Numbered from the stretch's first letter, positions 17,948-25,782 are shown. The stretch is DNA of 64,000 bases from an uncultured bacterium (GCA_949292185.1 CASEYP010000020.1:1-64000), one strand, 5' to 3'. Numbers and translations are program-made. The notes: generated by a model from the letters alone, not told the origin.

Positions 17948-19744
17948 ATGACAGTAAAGGAAAAAATATCAGGTTTAGTAAAATTATTTGATAAAGATGG
18001 TGTAATGACAAATTATGCAAAGGTTCTTCCATATTTTAAAAAGTATTGGTTTAGAACGGCATTAGCTTTAGGTTTAGCAATTCCAATAGGTTCATTGGAT
18101 GCAGTTATTGCATTATCTTTAAAACCGTATATGGATATTGTAATGGTTGATAAAACTGTTCAATCTCCTTGGTACATTCCTTTATTGATTGTTGCATTTA
18201 CTTCAACTCAAGGGTTTTTAAATTATCTTTCAACATATATGAATGCTTGGGTTGGTGGTAAAGTTACTAATGATTTGAAAAAAACTTTATATAACAAATT
18301 GATGCATAAAGATGCAACCTTTTTTGATACAAAAACTTCAGGTGATATTATACGTTTATTTAATAATGACGCAAATACATCTTGTGGCAGTTTATTAAAT
18401 AATTTAAAAACAGGTATCTCAAGAGTATTTTCATCAATTTCGCTTGTCGCAGTTTTACTTTATAACTCTTGGCAGTTGGCAATTATAGCGATTATAGTTC
18501 TAATTTGTGCTGTAATTCCTTTAACAAAAATGAGAGAGTTAATTAAATCTATTACAAGTAAATCTGAATCTGCAGGTGGTAGAATTATTACTGCGTATAA
18601 TGAAGCTTTTGCAGGAAATAAAGTTGTAACGGCATATAACTTATATGAACACCAAAATAAAGCTTTTGATAAGGATTTGGATATTCAATTTGGTTTGGGT
18701 ATGAAAATTACTCAAAAAACAGGTTGGTTATCTCCAATGATGCATATTATGGTATCTGTTGGTATTGCAGCGGTTATCGGTTTAGGAAGTTATATGATTG
18801 TGAAAGGTACTATTACAAGTGGTAATTTCGTTTCATTTATTACTGCTTTGATTATGTTATATACTCCAATCAAATTGTTAGGTAATAATGCTAAAAATAT
18901 GCAAAATGCTTTATTAGCATTAGAGCGTGTAATTAAACAATTAGACGCTGTTCCAAGAATTAAGAATAAACCGGATGCAAAAGTCTTAAAAGGTTTAAAT
19001 GATTCTATTGAATTTAGAGATGTAAAATTTGAATATAAAAAGAATAAACCTGTATTAAAGGGCGTTTCATTTAAGGTTCAAAAAGGTGAAACTTTTGCAC
19101 TTGTTGGAAATTCAGGCGGTGGCAAAAGTACTATAGTAAATTTGATCCCAAGATTTTACGATATCAAATCAGGTAATATTTTAATTGATGGTACTGATGT
19201 CAGAGATTATACATTAGAATCATTGAGAGATAATATTTCTATTGTATTTCAGGATAACTTCTTGTTCTCCGGTACAATTAGAGAAAATATTATGATAGGT
19301 AACTTGAATGCTACAGAAGAAGAACTTCACGAAGCAATAAAAGACTCATATTTAGAAGATTTTATAAAGTCTTTAGAAAAAGGTCTTGATACAAATATTG
19401 GTGAACGTGGTGTTTTATTATCAGGCGGTCAAAAACAAAGAATTGGTATCGCAAGAGCATTTTTGAAGAATGCACCGATTTTGATATTAGATGAAGCAAC
19501 AAGTGCTTTGGATAATGAGGCAGAAAAAATTGTTCAATGTGCAATAGAAAACCTTATGAAAGATAGAACAGTATTTGTTATTGCGCATAGACTTACAACA
19601 GTTCAAAATGCTGATAGGATTGCTGTTATAAAAGACGGTAATCTTGTTGAATTAGGTAATCATAATGAATTGATGCATATAGAAGATGGTATTTATAGAC
19701 ATTTATATGAATCTCAATTTGTTAAAGTTGAAGCTTTGATATAG
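17948..19744 (+). CDS. MsbA-like ABC exporter (fused permease-ATPase)
   Basis: A 598-residue half-transporter. The N-terminal 330 residues hold about six membrane segments of the ABC exporter fold. The ATPase domain has Walker A GNSGGGKST (387-395), Q-loop QDNF, signature LLSGGQKQRIG, Walker B ILILDEATSALD and the switch histidine in IAHRLTT. It works as a homodimer at the inner membrane. Its place at the end of the glycan operon suggests it flips or exports a lipid-linked glycan or lipid made by the upstream enzymes. That substrate is inferred from context. Confidence 0.9.
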   Translation: MTVKEKISGLVKLFDKDGVMTNYAKVLPYFKKYWFRTALALGLAIPIGSLDAVIALSLKPYMDIVMVDKTVQSPWYIPLLIVAFTSTQGFLNYLSTYMNAWVGGKVTNDLKKTLYNKLMHKDATFFDTKTSGDIIRLFNNDANTSCGSLLNNLKTGISRVFSSISLVAVLLYNSWQLAIIAIIVLICAVIPLTKMRELIKSITSKSESAGGRIITAYNEAFAGNKVVTAYNLYEHQNKAFDKDLDIQFGLGMKITQKTGWLSPMMHIMVSVGIAAVIGLGSYMIVKGTITSGNFVSFITALIMLYTPIKLLGNNAKNMQNALLALERVIKQLDAVPRIKNKPDAKVLKGLNDSIEFRDVKFEYKKNKPVLKGVSFKVQKGETFALVGNSGGGKSTIVNLIPRFYDIKSGNILIDGTDVRDYTLESLRDNISIVFQDNFLFSGTIRENIMIGNLNATEEELHEAIKDSYLEDFIKSLEKGLDTNIGERGVLLSGGQKQRIGIARAFLKNAPILILDEATSALDNEAEKIVQCAIENLMKDRTVFVIAHRLTTVQNADRIAVIKDGNLVELGNHNELMHIEDGIYRHLYESQFVKVEALI

Positions 19745-19773
19745 AAAATATATTCAATATGTTTAATTAGTTC

Positions 19774-19802
19774 TTGTAAAAACTTTTATAAAGTGGTATA
19801 AA
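19774..19802 (+). promoter_or_regulatory. Promoter of the DUF2513-like gene
   Basis: TTGTAA at 19774-19779 and an extended -10, TGGTATAAA with its hexamer at 19797-19802, are separated by 17 bases. GGAG follows before the ATG at 19826. Confidence 0.5.
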
Positions 19803-19825
19803 TTACCTAACGGAGTGTAAGTCTT

Positions 19826-20203
19826 ATGAAAGTAGATTCTGATTTTATCAGAGAAATATTATTGGCAATGGAAGATGAGGAAGATTATTTAATAAGTTCT
19901 CATCATTTAATGCAAAAACTGAATATAAAAGGTAATAAATTAGAACGTAAATTTATGGGGCATATTTTGATACTTGCGGATAAGGATTTGATAGAATCTT
20001 TTTCGTCAAAATATCCATTTGGTTTTGTTTTTTGCGTAGGCGGTGAATACAGTATTATTGATGTAGGGTATCGCTTAACTGCAAGAGGGTATGAACTTAT
20101 AGACATTTTGAAAAATGAAAAATTATTTAATAAAGTAAAAGGTTATACTTTGTCTAATGCTTTTGATATCGCAAAACAAATGTTATTAAATAAAGTAAAA
20201 TAG
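19826..20203 (+). CDS. DUF2513-like small protein
   Basis: A 125-residue soluble protein. It begins MKVDSDFIREILLAMED and has YRLTARGYELID in its second half. This matches my memory of DUF2513 proteins, which start M-K-D-D/L-R-I-L and end with an LTxxGHEFLD-type motif. The predicted fold is a small winged-helix-like unit. The function is unknown. It is monocistronic, with its own promoter, and lies between the glycan operon and the Met-rich mini-ORF. Confidence 0.6.
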   Translation: MKVDSDFIREILLAMEDEEDYLISSHHLMQKLNIKGNKLERKFMGHILILADKDLIESFSSKYPFGFVFCVGGEYSIIDVGYRLTARGYELIDILKNEKLFNKVKGYTLSNAFDIAKQMLLNKVK

Positions 20204-20262
20204 AGAATTGACAATCTATATTTATTAGCTTATTATAAAACTCAAAGGGAAAAATAATAATT

Positions 20263-20349
20263 ATGCAAAATAACACAATGATGATGCAAATGATGATGAT
20301 GCAAAGCCTGATGTCAGGTGGTCATTGTTATGCATTTCGAATGTGTTAA
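20263..20349 (+). CDS. Met-rich 28-residue mini-ORF (candidate leader peptide)
   Basis: The frame encodes 28 residues starting MQNNTMMMQMMMMQSLM and ending SGGHCYAFRMC, with 10 Met including the start. An AAAGGGA lies 12 bases before the ATG. Its codon run comes immediately before three overlapping hairpins and an intrinsic terminator, followed by a membrane-protein gene without an obvious promoter of its own. That is the layout of an amino-acid attenuator. The double glycine before an eight-residue Cys-containing tail would also fit a tiny secreted peptide. Neither reading is proven; it may simply be a short terminated transcript. Confidence 0.45.
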   Translation: MQNNTMMMQMMMMQSLMSGGHCYAFRMC

Positions 20350-20385
20350 TCGCTGAAGATAAGTAAAAACAATACAGGCCACCTG
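20307..20385 (+). promoter_or_regulatory. Alternative pairings upstream of the terminator (attenuator-like)
   Basis: CCTGA (20307-20311) can pair with TCAGG (20314-20318). The second segment, CAGGTGG (20315-20321) plus ATTGTT (20324-20329), can instead pair with AACAAT (20368-20373) plus CCACCTG (20379-20385). That long pairing uses up the 5' arm of the terminator at 20378-20402, so the pairings exclude each other in the 1:2, 2:3, 3:4 pattern of classical attenuators. Confidence 0.45.
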
Positions 20386-20402
20386 ATAAGGGTGGCTTTT
20401 TT
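20378..20402 (+). terminator. Intrinsic terminator after the Met-rich mini-ORF
   Basis: The GCCACC stem (20378-20383) pairs with GGTGGC (20391-20396) around a 7-base loop and is followed by six T. It ends 43 bases before the next gene's ATG. Confidence 0.8.
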
Positions 20403-20445
20403 AGTGTGTAAATACAAAATATAGAGAAAAGGTAGAACAATAAAT

Positions 20446-21825
20446 ATGATTTCAAAAATAAATTTAGTACAAAATAACAAAATAAATTACAAAAATAATA
20501 AAGAACAAATTGAATTTAAAGGAGCGACAGGCTCTGCAGGATTAAGATTTTTAGATGCATTTGTAAAATCTCAAGAAAATTTATCTTCAACAAGATTTAT
20601 CCAAGATACAGCGACAAATTGGTTGCCAAAAGCTTTGTTATCAAGGAGTAAGGCAGATTTTTGGGAATTTACATTTTTAGAATTTTTAGAATCAGGTTTA
20701 TTTTATTATGCAGCGCCATTTTTTGGGGAACATTTATTTAGAAAAGGTTTGTTTAAAGCAATTCAGCCTAAAAATTTAAAGGAAGATGTTTTCAAAAACA
20801 TTCCGCAAAGTTTGGAAGCTATTAAAAAATCTAATTTAGATAAGTCTTTAAAAAATAGACTAATAACAACAAAATCCGGCATGGTGTTGGCGTGTTTAGC
20901 TGTTCCTGTTTTAGAATATGCACTAAGTTTTGCTAAAAATTTATTTACGTTAAAAGTTTTTAAAGTAAGTGATTTTAATAATATTGCGAATTTGAATAAA
21001 GATAAAAAAGAAAATAAAGCGCAACAAGACCGAGTTGAAAAACATGCTAAAAAAGAGCTTGTAAAAGCAGGAATTTTATCGGTGGCAGGTGTAGGTGCAG
21101 GCTTAGCACTAGCAGCAGGCGGACATAAGTCAGAAAAACTTGTCAAATTATCTGAAGGAATTTTAGAGCCCGGTGAAAAATTAGCAGGGTTATTGAAAAA
21201 ATTTGGATTAAAGTCACCGAAATTTGAAAAATTTTTAAAAGAATATATGAAATTAGATTTTGAATCTTCAAATGGTAAATTAGCTTTAAGTAAAGGTCAA
21301 CTTGCTGTTATTTGTACAACAGGGTTATTTGGATATTCAAATGCGGCAAAAGACAGAGGAAAGCTTGATTTTTATGAAGTTTGGACAAGAGTTCCGCTTG
21401 TTGTCTTATATACAATTTTTGGTTCATCAATTTTTGATGCTGGATTTAAAAATATTCTAATCAAAAAAGGTAAATTCCCTGAACTTGTAAAAAAAGATAA
21501 GAACGGATTTATAAATATTCCAGCTCGTGATGAATTACCAAAAATTGCAGAAAAACTTGCAAAGAAAAATAATACAACTGTAGAAAAAGAATTAAATTCA
21601 CTTATTAAACAAAAAGCCATTATAACAGGTGTTCCGTATGCATTTGGCTTAGCTGTTATGGGTTTTACACTAAGTGCAGTAACAAGGATTTGGACAAAAT
21701 ATAGATATAAGCATCAAGTAAAAAATGCACAAAGTAATTCTAATTTAGATCAAAATTTTATAAAAATGAGTCCAACTTTTGAAGGGTTTAGAAAACAAGT
21801 TAAAGAGGCTAAATTTTCAAAATAA
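20446..21825 (+). CDS. Multi-pass membrane protein with N-terminal IEFKG signature
   Basis: A 459-residue protein. The N-terminus is polar and Asn-rich, with IEFKGATGSAG at about residues 22-32. It then has roughly five hydrophobic segments, near residues 145-165, 205-225, 285-300, 315-335 and 395-415, separated by Lys-rich loops. No enzyme motif or known family is recognised. The AGAAAAGG before the ATG is a good ribosome site. It overlaps the convergent SGNH hydrolase by 17 bases. Transcription may come through the upstream attenuator-like terminator, since the 43-base gap shows no clear promoter. Confidence 0.7.
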   Translation: MISKINLVQNNKINYKNNKEQIEFKGATGSAGLRFLDAFVKSQENLSSTRFIQDTATNWLPKALLSRSKADFWEFTFLEFLESGLFYYAAPFFGEHLFRKGLFKAIQPKNLKEDVFKNIPQSLEAIKKSNLDKSLKNRLITTKSGMVLACLAVPVLEYALSFAKNLFTLKVFKVSDFNNIANLNKDKKENKAQQDRVEKHAKKELVKAGILSVAGVGAGLALAAGGHKSEKLVKLSEGILEPGEKLAGLLKKFGLKSPKFEKFLKEYMKLDFESSNGKLALSKGQLAVICTTGLFGYSNAAKDRGKLDFYEVWTRVPLVVLYTIFGSSIFDAGFKNILIKKGKFPELVKKDKNGFINIPARDELPKIAEKLAKKNNTTVEKELNSLIKQKAIITGVPYAFGLAVMGFTLSAVTRIWTKYRYKHQVKNAQSNSNLDQNFIKMSPTFEGFRKQVKEAKFSK

Positions 21826-22426
21826 ATTTAGCAAATTCATTTGCGATTTTTTGATGAGCTTCTTGTGTATAATGAATTCCATCAAAAGTTGACGGACTCG
21901 CAATCTGGTTAAAATCGAAATAAAAGCAATTATTTTCATTTGCAAATTGTTCAAAAGAATTGAATACATTTTGAATTTTTGCGATAGAATCTTCGTTAAA
22001 TAACATCGAAAATCCGCTGTGGAGAAGATTTTTAGTTATTTTTACCGGAGGTACTATAATTATCTTAGTTTGTTCGTTTGCAGATTTTATATCGTTAGTA
22101 AGATTTTCCAAACCTTGTTTTACTATATTTTCATCAAGTGGGTAAAATATTTGGGCATCATTTGTTCCAAGACTTAGGATAAAAATATCAATATCTTTAT
22201 GGTTTTGAAGATATATAGGTAAATATTGAGCCCCGCTTTGTTTTAAGCCTTCAGGGTTTTTGAAAAATCCTGTGCGGTTGTTCATGCCTTCTTCGATAAT
22301 CTCATAATTTTCGCATAAAATATTTGATAAAACCCCGCTCCATCGAGAATTTTTATCATATCTTGAGCCATTTTGCGGATTAAATCCGAAAGTGTTTGAG
22401 TCTCCGTAACATAAAATCTTTTTCAT
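21809..22426 (-). CDS. SGNH/GDSL-family hydrolase
   Basis: A 205-residue esterase-like protein. Block I is ILCYGDSNTFGFNP with the catalytic Ser at about residue 9. Block III is LSLGTNDAQ, and block V DGIHYTQEAH carries the Asp and His of the triad. It resembles the cytoplasmic arylesterase type, without a signal peptide. The substrate cannot be told from the sequence. The ATG lies seven bases after a minus-strand TATAAT, so it is probably leaderless, and it is divergent from the methyltransferase gene at 22468. Confidence 0.85.
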   Translation of the reverse strand: MKKILCYGDSNTFGFNPQNGSRYDKNSRWSGVLSNILCENYEIIEEGMNNRTGFFKNPEGLKQSGAQYLPIYLQNHKDIDIFILSLGTNDAQIFYPLDENIVKQGLENLTNDIKSANEQTKIIIVPPVKITKNLLHSGFSMLFNEDSIAKIQNVFNSFEQFANENNCFYFDFNQIASPSTFDGIHYTQEAHQKIANEFAKFILKI

Positions 22427-22431
22427 AAGCT

Positions 22432-22445
22432 TTATTATATAATAA
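22432..22445. promoter_or_regulatory. Palindromic -10 shared by divergent genes
   Basis: TTATTATATAATAA is a perfect 14-base palindrome with TATAAT on the plus strand (22438-22443) and the minus strand (22434-22439). The minus ATG (22426) is seven bases away. The plus gene has a short leader with AGGGGA before its ATG at 22468. Confidence 0.55.
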
Positions 22446-22467
22446 TTTTATTTAGGGGACAAATACT

Positions 22468-22920
22468 ATGAAAAAATATAAATATCAAACACAAATCGGT
22501 AATATTTGGATTGGGGAAGAAGATGAACAGATTGTTAAAATATCTTTTTCTGACATTGATGGTGAAGTTTTAGAAACTCCAATTATTAAAAATACATATA
22601 AGCAATTATGTGAATATTTTGCAGGGGAAAGAAAGGTTTTTGATATTCCTATAAAATTAAAAGGAACACAATTTCAGAAAAAAGTTTGGGAAGCTGTTAT
22701 GAAAATCCCTTATGGTAAAACTGCATCATATAAAGATATTGCCTGTAAAATTGGCAACCCAAAAGCATCAAGAGCTGTAGGCATGGCAAATAATAGGAAT
22801 AATCTTTTAATAATTATTCCTTGCCACAGAATAATATCTTCCAATGGAGATTTAACCGGCTATGCAGGCGGATTAGAAGTTAAAAAATTTTTGCTCAAGC
22901 TTGAAGGTTCTTATTCGTAA
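22468..22920 (+). CDS. ogt: Methylated-DNA-[protein]-cysteine S-methyltransferase
   Basis: A 150-residue suicide repair protein that removes alkyl groups from O6-alkylguanine. The acceptor Cys119 sits in PCHR (118-121). Upstream lie the helix-turn-helix segment VWEAVMKIPYGKTASYKDIA and the asparagine-hinge region (AVGMANNRN). The C-terminal GYAGGLEVKKFLL is typical. A short N-terminal domain of about 60 residues fits the Ogt/MGMT form. Strong AGGGGA ribosome site. It overlaps the convergent secreted-protein gene by 10 bases. Confidence 0.95.
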   Translation: MKKYKYQTQIGNIWIGEEDEQIVKISFSDIDGEVLETPIIKNTYKQLCEYFAGERKVFDIPIKLKGTQFQKKVWEAVMKIPYGKTASYKDIACKIGNPKASRAVGMANNRNNLLIIIPCHRIISSNGDLTGYAGGLEVKKFLLKLEGSYS

Positions 22921-23324
22921 TAAGTTACACCGTTAATTGTTTTTGGACCTGATTTTTTTGGGGCTTCTTGTTTAGAGCTAGATTCTTTTTTTACTTCGGT
23001 GTCTGCTTTTTGTGTTTCTGGAGTTACCTTTGTATTATCTTCTGTAGCTGCGTCATTAGTTTCAATACTTTCTGAATTATTATTGATGTTTATATTTACA
23101 TTATGTTTATTGGTAAATTGTTGATAGTATGCATCTTTTAATCGACGTTGTCTTCTTTTTTCAATAATTTTTTTGTTAGTTTTAGGTAGAGTTATTGCAT
23201 TAGAGCCAAAGTTATTGTCATAATCAGGTTGTCCTGTACTTTTGTATTTTAAAAATACAGTTCCTGCGTATACTGAGCTGCAGCTCAATGATATTAATAA
23301 TAAGATTGCATAAAATTTTTTCAT
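22911..23324 (-). CDS. Small secreted protein, GVTYY family member 1
   Basis: A 137-residue protein. A signal peptide (MKKFYAILLLISLSCSSVYA) is followed by GTVFLKYKSTG, an FGSNAITLPKTNKKII segment with an RRQRR basic patch, a low-complexity Asn/Thr/Glu/Lys region and the terminal NGVTYYE. Start at 23324 is fixed by AAAGGAGC. The AGT(V)-FG-NA--P-TN--II-RQRR-GVTYY order recurs in the gene at 23762, and partly in the gene at 23341, so the three are tandem paralogues. Exported; function unknown. Confidence 0.75.
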   Translation of the reverse strand: MKKFYAILLLISLSCSSVYAGTVFLKYKSTGQPDYDNNFGSNAITLPKTNKKIIEKRRQRRLKDAYYQQFTNKHNVNININNNSESIETNDAATEDNTKVTPETQKADTEVKKESSSKQEAPKKSGPKTINGVTYYE

Positions 23325-23340
23325 GAATTGCTCCTTTGGA

Positions 23341-23745
23341 TTACTTACATACATTCATATTACTATAATATGTTACACCATGGCAAGAAATTTGTTTTAA
23401 TTGATTTGATTTATAATAATCTTTGTGAAGTTTGGATTTTGAATATGTATTTTGCGGTTCAAAGGCTATAACTTTTGCGTTTCTATAAGCTCTACGTTGC
23501 GCAATTCTATGCATTGCCAGTTTATGTAATTCAGCATTGCTAATTTTAGGTTTTTTTCTTGCATAACCTTGAGTAGGTTTTGAGAATCTATCTTTTACGA
23601 AGTTATTTTTTCGGTGAATTACAGTATATGTTCCATTTCCATCATAGGAAGGAAGTTCTACTTTGTAATATTTATTAGTCGCAAAAGCTGAATTAGATTG
23701 CGAAAACAAAAGTATTAAAAATGTTACAATAAAAATCTTTTTCAT
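23341..23745 (-). CDS. Small secreted protein, GVTYY family member 2
   Basis: A 134-residue protein with a signal peptide (MKKIFIVTFLILLFSQSNSAFA), then a basic Lys/Arg/Tyr-rich body containing RIAQRRAYRNA and a C-terminal CHGVTYYSNMNVCK with two Cys that could form a disulfide. TTGGGG lies before the ATG at 23745. It lies between the other two members; it is the most divergent and lacks the FG-NA-P-TN motif. Function unknown. Confidence 0.7.
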   Translation of the reverse strand: MKKIFIVTFLILLFSQSNSAFATNKYYKVELPSYDGNGTYTVIHRKNNFVKDRFSKPTQGYARKKPKISNAELHKLAMHRIAQRRAYRNAKVIAFEPQNTYSKSKLHKDYYKSNQLKQISCHGVTYYSNMNVCK

Positions 23746-23761
23746 ATTGCCCCAAACATCG

Positions 23762-24142
23762 TTAATTATAGTACGTAACTCCACCTTTTGTATAAGATGT
23801 AGGTGTTTTTATTTTATAACTTTTATCAAATCGTGAAATTGGTTCAGGAGCAACAGAGGCTGCGCTTGTTGCCATTGCCATTGGAGATCTGTAGCAGCAA
23901 TTACCTCTATTTAAGGAATTAATCAAAGCATCTTCATAGCGTCTTTGGCGGTTTCTTTGGATAATTAATCTATTAGTTGTTGGTGCATATAAAGCATTTC
24001 GACCAAATCTTTGGTGTATTCCTGCGCCAACTCTATGACCGCTAACTCTACCTGCGTTGTTCAATTTGACAACTACAGTACCTGCAAGTGCGGTATCACA
24101 ACTGAGCAATATAACAAATAAAATTGCAATAAGTTTTTTCAT
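23762..24142 (-). CDS. Small secreted protein, GVTYY family member 3
   Basis: A 126-residue protein. It has a signal peptide (MKKLIAILFVILLSCDTALA), GTVVVKLNNAG, FGRNALYAPTTNRLIIQRN with RRYEDA, a CC pair, and the C-terminal KGGVTYYN. An AGAAGGA ribosome site precedes the ATG at 24142. It is the first gene of the three-gene minus-strand cluster and aligns end to end with member 1. Function unknown; probably exported through Sec. Confidence 0.75.
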   Translation of the reverse strand: MKKLIAILFVILLSCDTALAGTVVVKLNNAGRVSGHRVGAGIHQRFGRNALYAPTTNRLIIQRNRQRRYEDALINSLNRGNCCYRSPMAMATSAASVAPEPISRFDKSYKIKTPTSYTKGGVTYYN

Positions 24143-24235
24143 ATACACAAATCCTTCTACCTTTTCCTAACTATATAACGATTGTAAATAAAATTTGTGC
24201 TATATTTTATAAAATATTTTACACTTCTTTATATT

Positions 24236-24622
24236 TTAATTTAATACAACAATTCCTACATTCAAATATATTGCAAAAATTACTTGTAATAGATACGGAA
24301 TCATAAGTATTCCTGCAAGTTTTGAGAGTTTGAAAAAATAAAATATTGTAAATGCTAAAACTATAAATAGGAATATAACATCTATCAATCCCAACATAGG
24401 GGATTGCATTCCAAAAAATACATAGCTCCAGGTGAAATTTAATATAAGTTGGAGGATAAATAAGTTAATTGCTATGTATTTATTTTGCGAATTTGGTTTA
24501 AACAAAATAACAAAAAATGCAATAGTCATAAGTGCATATAATATGCTCCATGCTATTGGAAAATATTGCGCAGGTGGCGTAAATGGGGGTTTTTCTAATG
24601 TTGAGTACCATAAATTATTCAT
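24236..24622 (-). CDS. TspO/MBR family protein lacking the first membrane helix
   Basis: A 128-residue membrane protein. It starts directly with the conserved loop MNNLWYSTLEKPPFTPPAQY and continues through AWSILYALM and LNFTWSYVFFG, as in TspO tryptophan-rich sensory proteins that bind porphyrins and other small ligands. Only four hydrophobic segments are present, against five in the family; helix 1 is missing. No earlier start codon of the usual kinds exists before an in-frame stop at 24677-24679. Either the protein is truncated or initiation is unusual. There is no ribosome site. Confidence 0.8.
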   Translation of the reverse strand: MNNLWYSTLEKPPFTPPAQYFPIAWSILYALMTIAFFVILFKPNSQNKYIAINLFILQLILNFTWSYVFFGMQSPMLGLIDVIFLFIVLAFTIFYFFKLSKLAGILMIPYLLQVIFAIYLNVGIVVLN

Positions 24623-24676
24623 ACAATAATAATGGTTTATTTTTATAGAAAAAACATTGGATATTTGTACTATGTT

Positions 24677-25414
24677 TTAAACTAATTTTAAAACTGCACT
24701 GTGTCGATTTGTTGTAGCATTTTCGTTTCTATAGGAGAAAAACATATCATTGTTATGTACAGTGCAATACGGGCAAACATCAATCTTTTTAACTCCGATT
24801 TCTTCAAGTTGTCTTTTGTTGATGTTTTTTAAATCGACATAAATGTTACCTTGTCGGATTTCTGAAAGTTTATCAAAATTTTTAACGGTAGCTGATAATT
24901 TTTCAAAAACTTCTTCTCCTACATTGTAACAACAAAACCCTATTGCAGGCCCGATAACAGCAATTATATCTTCAGGTCTTGTATTGTAATCTTTCCCCAT
25001 TTTTTCAACCGTTTTAGCTGCAATTCTTTGTGCTGTTCCGCGCCAACCGGCATGAGAAATTGCGCCGATATTTTGCTTTTTGTCATACAAAATTACAGGA
25101 GTGCAATCTGCAAAATTTAAAAATATTCCTATATTTTTATCCCTAACAATTAACGCATCACAATCGGGGTAGTCATGCCTTGTTTCTATTGCTAATTCTA
25201 TATTTGCGGTGTGTGTTTGTGATGGTGAAATTAGGTTTTTTCTGTCTATTTTTAGGTAATCACAAATTATATTTTTATTTTCTTCAACAATATTTTGCAT
25301 ACTATCATCTTTTGATTTTATGCAAATTTCTCTTGTTGTGAAAAAAGCTTCAACACCTTCTAATATATTTGATTTTAAAACTTTTTTGTTATCTATTTTG
25401 TCATAATAAAACAT
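24677..25414 (-). CDS. PgeF/YlmD-type multicopper-oxidase-fold protein (laccase domain)
   Basis: A 245-residue protein of the DUF152/YfiH family. Motifs are PSQTHTANI, DCDALIVRD, FADCTPVILYD, SHAGWRGTAQRIAAKT and the C-terminal YCTVHNNDMFFSYRNENA. Members bind zinc through His/Cys. They act as purine nucleoside phosphorylases or deaminases, or as peptidoglycan-editing factors, so the exact role is open. The ATG lies seven bases after a minus-strand TATAAT (25422-25427) with no ribosome site, so the mRNA is probably leaderless. Confidence 0.85.
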   Translation of the reverse strand: MFYYDKIDNKKVLKSNILEGVEAFFTTREICIKSKDDSMQNIVEENKNIICDYLKIDRKNLISPSQTHTANIELAIETRHDYPDCDALIVRDKNIGIFLNFADCTPVILYDKKQNIGAISHAGWRGTAQRIAAKTVEKMGKDYNTRPEDIIAVIGPAIGFCCYNVGEEVFEKLSATVKNFDKLSEIRQGNIYVDLKNINKRQLEEIGVKKIDVCPYCTVHNNDMFFSYRNENATTNRHSAVLKLV

Positions 25415-25540
25415 AGTTTTGATTATATTCTAAATTTTAAAATTCACATAATTTTTAGCATTACTTAACTAAATTTTATATTTAAAATTTATGACATTTT
25501 TTTAAATTATTTAATTGCTTAAAAATTTATCCATATTTAT

Positions 25541-25667
25541 TGAAGGCTTGACTATACAAGGGTTTTGGGCTACAAGCTCAAAACCCTTTATTTATGCAAT
25601 ATTTGCTACTAGCTCTCAAGAACCATTGACGCTCAAACTCTTATATAGTCAAATGTTCAGCCTTTAT
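25541..25667 (+). other. Structured element upstream of rpoB (candidate RNA or small inverted-repeat element)
   Basis: A 14-bp hairpin (25558-25571 with 25575-25588, loop ACA, one G-T pair) is enclosed by a second pairing. In that pairing TTGACTATA (25548-25556) matches TATAGTCAA (25644-25652), and AAGGCT nearby matches AGCCTT (25659-25664). The nested pairing spans about 125 bases and has no coding frame. It could be a small RNA, a cis element or a short non-autonomous inverted-repeat element. Confidence 0.4.
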
Positions 25668-25732
25668 AAATTTTGATGTAAATTTTTGTTAAGAAAAGTG
25701 AAAAATTTTTTCAAAAATCATGGCTTATTACC

Positions 25733-25760
25733 TTGACTATGAATATTGATGTAATAAGAT
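25733..25760 (+). promoter_or_regulatory. Putative rpoB operon promoter
   Basis: TTGACT (25733-25738) and TAAGAT (25755-25760) have a 16-base spacer, predicting a start near 25767 and a leader of about 188 bases. TTGACTAT occurs also at 25548-25555 and inverted at 25645-25652, so the -35 may overlap a repeated operator. Confidence 0.45.
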
Positions 25761-25782
25761 GGAGTAACATGCAAAAGTAAAG

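Noticed and set aside
20330-20350. tRNA T-loop-like TTCGAAT
   Set aside because: No acceptor or anticodon stem can be drawn around it, and the sequence is explained by the mini-ORF and its hairpins.
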